This document shows positions 1 through 9,100 of a stretch of DNA of 64,000 bases, piece by piece. Position 1 is the first letter of the stretch; every line of letters starts with the position of its first letter. The notes beneath the pieces were generated by a model, which saw only the letters and a program-made list of their open reading frames with translations, made no database searches and was not told where the DNA came from. A program made the translations under genes and the position numbers. The stretch spans positions 38,837,858 to 38,901,857 of the forward strand of contig NC_087071.1 of assembly GCF_963678635.1 (NCBI RefSeq). The letters run 5' to 3'. Source of the stretch: Symsagittifera roscoffensis. Lineage: Eukaryota; Xenacoelomorpha; Acoela; Convolutidae.

Positions 1-2116
1 AGTCCTCATGCGACACTCGTTCGATCCCCAGGGCTTCCGCCAACTCTCGTCTGCATTCCAAGGTCTCTAGATCCAGTTCCCTCACCTTCTCAGGATATCT
101 CAAGCGGGTAGTCTCCCTAGACTTCTTTTCTCTCCTGCCATCTGCCACCACCACGGAGGACATCGCCGAGCCCGGAGGCGTTGATGACTCTGCCTCCTCC
201 GACTCCATTGGCGTGGCACTCTGCAATCGGGTCTGATTGCTCCTTGAACTGTCTCTAGTATCAACTCTCGCTCCTAAGCGACCAGCCAAGGCCCTCGAGG
301 CAAGGAATGGTGGGTTGGGAGGTGGTCCTAACGTGAATTGGGCTGTCTCCAGCAGGTCCGCCTCTAGCGTGTTTATATGTTCCTGGAAGACGTCGTTCAG
401 CCACTCCGCTCCCCTTGGCCTATCGAAATGGATTCCATCTTTCGAGGTGTCTTCAGGGAATCCCTTGTTCTCCATGCGTTCTGCAACGTCCAACAGCCTG
501 AGAGGAAGCACACTGTTTCGGTGTATGTCTCGGATCGCCTTGTTCAGGTTCCGCACCCTCTGGTTCATTTCTAGGGAGTTTTGATCAAACATCATGTTAT
601 AGGGGACCGTGCATATCGTCAGCAGGATGGGATCCATTTGGATCCTCAGCTCCTCAAGAAGGCAACTCATCTTGTCGCACAGCCTCGTCACTTTCCTTGC
701 TTCTCCTCTTGACACGTCGTTGGTCCCAACCATCAGGGTGACTGTGTAAACTTTGTTCATTCCTAGCATGTCCAGGGTTGCCAACATCTGTGGCGTAGCA
801 GCTCCAGCGAAACTCAAGACTCCAGTCTGCCAATGTGACCGGATCTGGGTCAGCACCCGCACCAGGCTGTCCCCTATAATCAGGTGAACCGCACCCTCTG
901 GCACACGAGGTGGCGCTAGATACTGCACCCAGGCTGCGTCGTGGAAGCAGTCCCTCCTGGCTTGCTGTTCCGCACTCCAGTCCAGCCGACTATGCTTGTG
1001 GTAGTTCCCCTCTGTGTTCTTCTTGTAGCTCGTGATCACGACGTTTCTGACCGGCTGTTCCCTCCAAGTCGGGGGAAGCTCTGGCCTTGTCGATCTTTCA
1101 CGGCTCTGCTGCTGCAACTTCTCACCCAGCTCCTTCAGGCGCGATGAGGCGCCACTCACCTGACTGCCGCTCGAGGTCGAGGTTGGTGTATATCCTGGTA
1201 ACACCACATCCATCAGAGGACGTACAGGTTGGGTCTCTAGATTGCGCAAGGAAGGCGTCACGTCATTCGGTATCCAGACCTCTAACCCTTCACTCATGTG
1301 TTCCCTGGCCTCGCGGTCAAGGTTGAACCGTCCTCTAGCCCTGGGAGCTTCATCCACCTCCATGCGTGACTCTGGCCTCGAGCTTGTCACCACCCGTTCG
1401 TTTGACCTGGCTCCCTTTTGTGCGTCAAGCTCGCGTTGTCGTTGTTCTATCCTTTCCAACTCCGACTTTAGTTGATCGCGATTCGCGGCGTTCTCCCGCA
1501 CCTTTAGCGCCTGCTGATGTTCCGCCCTTAGCATCTCAAGTAACTTCAACGTCTGATCTCGCTCGTCGACTGCCTGGTCTCTCTCCAGCTGAAGCCTCTC
1601 CCTATCCAACTTCGCCTGATCCCGATCGAGGTTCGCTTTATTCCTTTCCTTCAGCGCCTTCTCAAGCTCTTTCCTTAGGACTCCCAGCTCCGGATATGCC
1701 TCGGTCGTCTGTTGCGCTCGCGACATCGACGGCACCTTACTCGAGCTCTGGCCCGTGGATCTCGCTGTTGGCCTCGTCGGTAGCGGGAACTCTCCTGCGC
1801 CGTGTTCGGTGTTGTTACTCAGGCCGGGATTTCTTGCCAAGTCAAAGCCCCTTACTCCTCCATCCGCATTCCAAGACAACCATCTGGTCTGTGCTCGATT
1901 TGATATGCCCTCAGTGGTGTAGCCGACTATCAAGACAGCCTCCGTCGCAGACTCCCTGCACTCGCCCTGGTCCTCCAACTGGAGGATCGCATTCAGCATC
2001 ACCGCCATTCTCTCGTCGATCTGGGTGTGGTCCAGGTCCCTCAAGCGTCTGTACAGCTCGTCAAGAGTGGGCCTCTGCAGAGCCGTGGGCATAGAGTTCC
2101 AGAATCGGTCTGCCAT
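1..2116 (-). CDS. ORF2 of Ty3/gypsy copy A: coiled-coil protein with SGNH/GDSL hydrolase domain (partial, runs off left edge)
   Basis: I read this frame by hand: it is open from an ATG at 2114-2116 through codon 705 at the window edge, with no stop. The N-terminal ~120 residues resemble the start of the homologous protein in copy C (conserved 'LDEL' and 'VMLNAILQLED'-like helix). A long charged coiled coil follows at about residues 165-260. The hydrolase domain has all SGNH blocks: GDSL with Ser417, GTND with Asn466, and DGIH with Asp560/His563. The family cleaves esters or acyl/acetyl groups; the substrate here is unknown. It lies 542 bp downstream of Gag-Pol on the same strand, in the position of env, but I see no signal peptide or membrane segment. 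Plus-strand ORFs here are antisense shadows. Sure of the ORF and triad; the role is inference. Confidence 0.8.
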   Translation of the reverse strand, partial: MADRFWNSMPTALQRPTLDELYRRLRDLDHTQIDERMAVMLNAILQLEDQGECRESATEAVLIVGYTTEGISNRAQTRWLSWNADGGVRGFDLARNPGLSNNTEHGAGEFPLPTRPTARSTGQSSSKVPSMSRAQQTTEAYPELGVLRKELEKALKERNKANLDRDQAKLDRERLQLERDQAVDERDQTLKLLEMLRAEHQQALKVRENAANRDQLKSELERIEQRQRELDAQKGARSNERVVTSSRPESRMEVDEAPRARGRFNLDREAREHMSEGLEVWIPNDVTPSLRNLETQPVRPLMDVVLPGYTPTSTSSGSQVSGASSRLKELGEKLQQQSRERSTRPELPPTWREQPVRNVVITSYKKNTEGNYHKHSRLDWSAEQQARRDCFHDAAWVQYLAPPRVPEGAVHLIIGDSLVRVLTQIRSHWQTGVLSFAGAATPQMLATLDMLGMNKVYTVTLMVGTNDVSRGEARKVTRLCDKMSCLLEELRIQMDPILLTICTVPYNMMFDQNSLEMNQRVRNLNKAIRDIHRNSVLPLRLLDVAERMENKGFPEDTSKDGIHFDRPRGAEWLNDVFQEHINTLEADLLETAQFTLGPPPNPPFLASRALAGRLGARVDTRDSSRSNQTRLQSATPMESEEAESSTPPGSAMSSVVVADGRREKKSRETTRLRYPEKVRELDLETLECRRELAEALGIERVSHED

Positions 2117-2154
2117 TCTTTATAACTTCGGGATGTGTGTAGATAGATGTCAAC

Positions 2155-2231
2155 CAGCTCAAGAATTACCTTACCAACTCAAGAATTACCTTACCAACTC
2201 AAGAATTACCTTACCAACTCAAGTATTACCC
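2155..2231. repeat. 20-bp tandem repeat in the Gag-Pol/ORF2 spacer of copy A
   Basis: Three exact 20-bp units (2161-2220) with partial units at both ends, in the 542-bp non-coding spacer 2117-2658 between Gag-Pol and ORF2. The unit reads aagaattaccttaccaactc on the plus strand. The rest of the spacer is AT-rich and shows nothing else I recognise. How ORF2 is expressed (splicing, internal promoter, re-initiation) cannot be told from the sequence. Confidence 0.85.
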
Positions 2232-2658
2232 AATTCAAGAAATCTCTAGAAATCTTCTCTTGCAAGCACTTGCTGTAGATCCGGATTGTCGCGTGTTCAA
2301 TCAAGATTCTCTTTTTCTGTTTCTCGCTTGAGTGTAGTTGGATATTCAACTTTGTTTTCAAACTTGATCTGAAAACATAAAGCTCATTAAAACTTAGTAT
2401 GTCACGTTCCTAACCTAGAGACCCCCCTTCTACCCATATGATTAAAATCTTATCATTCACATATCACTTAAAACAATTTGATTGGATCTCCCTTAAGAAC
2501 ATGCAGATTCATTTTATGTTTTAGCACCATCAATTCTTTCTTTTAAAATTCAATTGTCATGCCAATCACATCTTAAGATCCCTTTACCTGCGCCGCACCC
2601 CAGTACCTGACTCAAGACTCCTCCCTCACACCCGACCTGGTACCTCCATGTACCCGAC

Positions 2659-3125
2659 TCAGGCGATGCTCAAGTAGTACTTCTTGTGAAGATGCACCAT
2701 TATCTCTGTTTCTGCAAAGACCACATGTAGGATAGCGTACAATTCCCTCGAGCTCAGTTTGCCCCTGTTTGGGTCGTACACCGGCATCGAGACCTCCACT
2801 ATTCCTCTTTCAATCATGAAGTCACGTAGTCTTGTCAGTGCCAATATCACGTGTTCGGGATCAATTGTGTTTCTGTCGTTGACTCTCGTTACTAGGAAGC
2901 AGAGGTATTTGCCCGGGACTTGTGCCACTGACGGTGGAAGCGCTGCTATGCCTCCCAGTCCTGGCCTCTGTCTGAACAGAAACTCTACGTTCTGGTACTC
3001 TCTTTTGAAGTCAGCCTCCAATCTTGATTTGAAACTCATGTCCGCCGTGATGCAGATCGCGCTGGTCCTGTTTGACAGGATGAAGTCGCTATCTGTTATC
3101 ATGATGTTCTCTGAGTATTCATTGG
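2659..3125 (-). other. Macrodomain-like C-terminal domain of copy A Gag-Pol
   Basis: This is part of the Gag-Pol frame, not a separate gene. It begins at a T-D-S-D-F-I-L segment and continues through ITADMSF, a DFKREY helix, a GG.AALPP turn, the strand GKYLCFLVTR, a long helix with LTRLRDF, MPVYDPNRGKL, and a last helix-strand pair ending HLHKKYYLSIA. The order of strands, the 'LVT(K/R)' strand, the 'MP' before the phosphate-loop position and the closing helix match macrodomains of the small OARD1/ALC1-like type, which bind ADP-ribose or remove it from proteins. The usual glycine-rich loops are replaced (FKSRLEA and YDPNRG), so ligand binding may be altered. The same domain occurs in copies B and C. 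Fold assignment is from motif order only. Confidence 0.6.
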
Positions 3126-6100
3126 GTATTTCGAATTTCGTTTTGAAATTCCTTCCTATGGTAGGCTCTGGTTCTTCTTCCTCCAGTTCCAATCCGCTTG
3201 TTTCCCTCACTTCCTTGAGCTTCTTTATCATCAAATTTTCGGTGTGGGTAAGTCCTACCCCCACTCCCCGGACAAAAATATTTATCGACGTCCCCGTCGA
3301 TGTAGTCGGGTCTGAATTGTCCTTGGGGATGTCCAGTGGCCTGTCTGTTGCTGTCCATCCGAAAAGAGGGTCCTCTGTCTTCATGTAATTTGCTGCTGAT
3401 ACATCGATTTGCTGAATGCTTTGTCCTTCACGGCTCTCGCCCTTGACATCACGCATCCACTCTAGAATCCTCAAGTTCGTGTTCTCCCTCCTTTCTATCT
3501 CACTCCGTTCGAGATCCGTCTCCAATTCTGGCGTCGAGTAATCGTCCTGCGGATAATGTCCACCATCGTCAATGACCTGCCATTCCTCTCCGGCCTCCAG
3601 TTCGCCTACGCTTAGTAGTTCATCGCCCAACTTGTCTGGCTGTATCTTATCGATTAAGAAGTCATCCCCGTACCTATTGTACCTCATGCCTGTGCGTTTA
3701 CGATTGCCAGTCCTGGTTTCCGGTGGTGTTGGTCGATCCGGCTCCATCCACTTCGGTACCTCGTTTTGCTCGGGATCGTTCCAGTCTTCTTCTACAAATG
3801 AACCTGCATCCGACTCCACTTCTATCTTTTCGTTGTCGTCCAAACTCAAGTTCTCATTACCATCATTTTTCTCTCTAGTGCCTTTCTCATTCACTTCGCA
3901 CGCTGGTTCCACCACCAGGTACTCAAGACCTTCCATGTCTTTTGGCAGGCACCAGTCCTCCGGAGACGGAATGTGAGGCTTCAGATTTTCGTAATGTGCT
4001 GCTCGCCCTGTACTCAAGCGATAGAACCTTCCTTGTTGATGTACTTCCGTAATCATGAACGGTCCTCTCCATTTCTTGAGTAGTTTCTTTGTTCCCTTGG
4101 GCGGTATGACATTTTGGAAAACCCACACGTATTGGCCCACTTCGTATGGCTTTGCTCTTAGTATCTTTTCGTCATATTTCTTGCGTTGCCTCATTTGCGC
4201 TTGCGCCGTGTTTCTCCGACATAGCTCGTTTAGCTCTTGTTGTCTTTTGATCGCTTCCTTCACGTATGCTTGAGGTGACGTCCTCTTCCCCTCGTACTCC
4301 GGGTAGAAGAATGTTAGAGGCATTGCCCTTTCCCTGCCTGTCAACATCATGAAAGGACTGATACCCGTCGTTGAGTGCTGAGTACTATTATAGGCTCCTA
4401 CTACTTGTGGCAGGTATTTGTCCCAGTCCGTCATGTATCTCGAGCAGTACACCCTGAGCATGTTGACCAGTGTCCTGTTCTGTCTCTCTACCAACCCATT
4501 GGTCTGTGGATGATAGGTCGTCGAGTGTGTTTGAGCAATGTGTGATCTCTTCATCAATTCTTTTGTCAAGTCCCCCACAAAAGCCTTGCCGTTGTCTGAC
4601 TGGAAAGTCATTGGACAACCATATCGCGATATCCAATGCGTTATCAGGTGATCACATGTCTCCTCTGCTGAGGCTGTCTGGCACGGAACCGCTTCCGCCA
4701 ACTTGGTGAAGTGATCTATTATAACTAGTATTTGGTTATAACCCGACTCCGTCATGCAGATTTTCTGATGGTCTATCTGCACCACTTCATTGAATTCCGA
4801 ACTCTCGACAGACTTGAGGGGAAACTTCATCTTCCTTGGGTCTTTTACTTGAAGGCATGCTAGGCAGGCATTCACCCATCTCTCGCAAGCTTTTCTCATT
4901 CCCGGCCAGTCAAACCTGTGAAGTATCCTTTGTTGTACTTTATCTATCCCCTGGTGGCCCATCTGGTCGTGTGATCTGAAAAGCACCTCCGTTTGGTACA
5001 ATTGTGGTAGTATGATGAGGTTGTGTTTGTGTAATATTTTTTCCTCATCTCTTCTCTTGCACGCTATCACCCCTTCAGCTGTGTGATAAAGTAAATCTCT
5101 CTTCTCTTTGTAGAACTGGCTCAAGATCTTGTAGCTGTCTTCCTCAAGTTCCCCCTTCTCCTTGACTCCCGAATGGATCCATTTGGAGAGATTACTTGTC
5201 ATTTTGTCATTCTTCTGGGCCCTTATTAGGTCAGACAGCCTGTATCTCGCCTTAACGTGCTCCTTTAGCGCCATGATCTGTCCATTCATCTCACCAGGGT
5301 TGTGGATGTCATCGCTCAGTTTCACACATATCATCCTTTTCACGATTTTCATGTCGTCTTCTGGTACCAGATTCGTTCTGACGTTTGAGTTGCACGATAG
5401 TTCCCTTAGTGGTTTTCTTGAAACTGCTATTTTCTCGAGCTCTTCACCACCTCGTACCTCTTGTATTTCCAGATTATACGTCCCTGAAGATGGATCCGTC
5501 TGTAATTCCCTGTCGTGCTGTCTTATCTTCTCTTCCGCCAGTATCATGCATAGACTGTCTTGGTCTTCGCTGCTCTCATCCGAGTCTTCATCCCACTCTT
5601 TACGCTCCCCGGACAATTTCCCTTCTCCGGTTTCGTCTTCTTCCATGAATCTGGACCACTCCCCGGACTCTTGATCTAGTCCCAGGTGTCCAACTTCTTC
5701 TCTGAATGTTACTTTCTTATCCCTGACTTTTGTCTGCTCCAGAATTTTTTCGGGGATTTTTTCAACTAGTGATCGCACGACTTCCTTGCTATCAGTGATG
5801 CTTCCTTTTGAGACATCAGTATTGTTCACTGTTTCTTCTCTCCGAAGTATGGTTAGTTCCGGTGCCTCCTGACCTTTCCCTTGGATCACGGGCTTGTCAT
5901 CTGATAGTTTCTCAAGCAACCTCATTAAGTCTTCATCTATTCGGACCGTTCCCTCCTCTACCTGGATGAGATCATAACCTTTTGCCTTGAGTGTTTCCCT
6001 CACGATCTTGGATTTGAGCATTATTCCTATCGGAATCCCTCTGCTTTTCTTCAAGATGGTCTTTTCAAGAGGCTCTTCCGGCAATTCGGGATGATCTTCA

Positions 6101-9100
6101 ATCGGTTTGCCTGATTTGTCCAGCCATCTCGTGAGTGGAAGACTGTCGTACGTTTCTTTGTCCATGAAGGAGAAGCCGTCTTTGATCTCAGGTCTGTCCG
6201 CCTCTCTTTGTTCTTGCCTCTCGTAGAACTCCGTCTTCTTACTCAAGCTGTCAGCATTTTGATGTTTATCTCGTGTTCTGTGCTCAATTATCATGTTGTA
6301 TCCATCCAAGCGAACTATCCACCTCCCAATATAGCTCTGGTCCATTGAGTACGTTTTCAGCCAGCTTAGTGCTCGGTTGTCGACTCGCAGCTTGAAGGGC
6401 TCACTGCCTAAGTATGCTCTGTATTTTTCGACAAAGGTGACCACCGCAAACATCTCTGCTTTCGGTGCCCCGTACTTCATTTCTGTGTCACTTAGGACCT
6501 TGCTCCCGTATGCTATTGGTCTCAAGACTGTTTTCCCATTCCATTCTTGTTCTTGATGGAGAATCCCAGAAATAGCGACTACTGATGCATCCGTGTCTAG
6601 CACGTACATCCCTTTCTCAGTCGGCATACCCAGTACTGGTGCCTCACATAGCTCTTTCTTTATTCTCTGGAATGACTCTTCTGCCGCGTTGTTCCACGTG
6701 AACTTCTTGCCCTTATGTCTCATTAGTTGTTGCATCGGGTATACCTTGTCCGCATAGCCCTTGATGAATTCTCTATAATAGTTGGCGAAACCCAGGAAGC
6801 TCATCAGCTGGTGCTCCGTCTTCGGTGATTTCCAGGTTAGGACTGCTTCCACGGCGTCTGGATCAGGTCTGATGCCGTGCTTATCTACCATCCTTCCCAA
6901 GTATTTAATCGAGTCCTTGAGTATCTCGCACTTTGATGGTTTACACTTCAGCCCCGATCTTTTCATGCACGCGAACACCTCGTCAAGCCTCTCGATGTGG
7001 TCTTTTAGTGTTGGCGTTGCTATTACCACGTCGTCCACGTAGCACATTACCAGGTTGCCGTACTTCTTCGTCACGCCTATCAACGCGTGTGCCATCAGCC
7101 GCTGAAACGTGGCTGTTGCATTGCAGAGTCCAAACGGCATCCGTTTCCATTGAAACAGACCCAACTCACAGGCGAACCCTGTCTTGTCCCTGTCTTGCTT
7201 CCTTAATGGTACCTGCCAAAAGGCCGAGCCTAAATCAAGAGTCGTAAAAAATTTCGCATCACCTAACTTCGAGAGGCTCTCATCAATTCTAGGTATGGGA
7301 TAGGCATCCTTCACCGTGACGGAGTTCAGGTATCGAAAGTCACAACAAAACCTTAACTGGTCGCCTTTCTTTTTGGCCATCACTACTCCACACGCCCACG
7401 GTGACTTGGATGGTTCTATCATGTCATACTCTAGTAACGTTTCGATTTCTTTTCTACACGCGTCCGATTTGTGTGGGGTCATGCGCCTCGCCCCCTCCCT
7501 GTGTGGTACCGCGTTTTCCTCAAGTTCAATTTCATGTTCAACAAAATTACAACACCCGATATCCGCCTTATGCCTTGAAAAAACCTCCTCGTTTCGCTCT
7601 AGTACGTCCTTGATAGCTTCGAGCTGTTCATCTTTCAGTTTGCCCCTTAAATGTTCAATCTCCGGCAGAACCGGTTTATCAATTTGCATTTCATCTAGTG
7701 TGAGTCGCTCTGGAAAGTTCGAACAGCTCGAAAGCCCATCGTCCGTTTCTGACTTAAGTGATTTGATAAGACCTGAAGAATCTTTTATTCTCTGCAATCG
7801 TCTCAAGATACAAATTTTGTCCCTGTGGTTGGGACAATCAACAACTTCATTTTGTTTTGAGTTTTCAATTGTTTCATATCGAGTTTTAACCGGTAAAGCA
7901 TAACCCAGTTTCCGCCCTCTCTGTATCGTGATCGGTATATCAAGGGTATTCAACAAGACACTGACGCAGAGGCCGCTCTTCGTTATCGAAAATGATCTTC
8001 CTAAAACAGCAGCGCTTTGACTATTAGGATTTGGAACTATACACACTTGCTTGTTATCGCTTAGTTCATTATAATTTTTCATCCTCAAGCTTACAATTGC
8101 CGCTTCATTAGCTTTTAACCTCACTCTCCTACTCAAGAATACCGGTGCTTTGTTTTCATTTGCCATTATTAAATTTACCGGTTTGATTGCGTACCTCCTA
8201 TCCGGGTTCCGTATCCTGAACATTGCATTATTTAGATCAATCGTTACGTCGAAATTCCTGATGAAGTCTCTGCCCAAAATGAATTGGTCAGATTCATCTA
8301 GGTTTTCTACCACGATGAAGCTCATCCACAGGTTACGTTCCCCCAAATTGAGGGCTATTATCGGCGTCCTGCCCAGCACCCGTAGGGCCCCTTTGTTTGC
8401 AGCTGACAGCCGTATTCTCGAGTCTATCAAGTCACCTTTGTCAAAGCCCATCTTTTCCCATGTTTCGATTGGTATGACGCTCAAGACTGCTCCCGTGTCA
8501 AGTAATCCACGCAACTGAGTCTTTTTGCCATTTATGTCTAGCACGTGCCCTGTCACGTCTGCTTCCGTCCCGATGTGCATTGCATCTTCTTCAAGCATGG
8601 CACAGTGTCCGATCGATCTTACTTTCAATTCTTCTTTCCCTACATAGATTTGTCCAATTAGGTCTTCGTCGCATGTTATCATCGTCTTGGTATAGATGTT
8701 GATTCCATCTATATTTAGCATGACCTCGTGTGGACCATAAGCTTCAGTGTACCTATTATCAACACGTACCGATTTGCTGCCCCCTCTCGTGAGTAGTGCC
8801 CTGAGCGCTCTAGAAGTCGTTTGTGGACTTATTCCACTCAAGTAGTCTGCATACACGTCAATGTGCATTATCGTCTGGTCGCTCGGCTCGCTCAAGTTTC
8901 TGGTTACCTCGTGTCCGCCCACTGTGATTATCGACATTATTCTTGCTCCGATTTTCGATATTCCAAAAGGTTTACCTGTCACCATCTTCACGGTGTTACA
9001 ATTCCCGGTCTTCATTGAGCCCGTTCTAGCCTCTGGTATTGAGTTCGATCCGGTTAATGCTCCGTTAAAATTCTGTCTTTCGATCTCCAACTTTAGTCGT

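Noticed and set aside
1366..2094. 242-codon plus-strand open frame at the left edge
   Set aside because: It is antisense to the ORF2 coding frame, which has recognisable domains; no family features in the plus-strand product.
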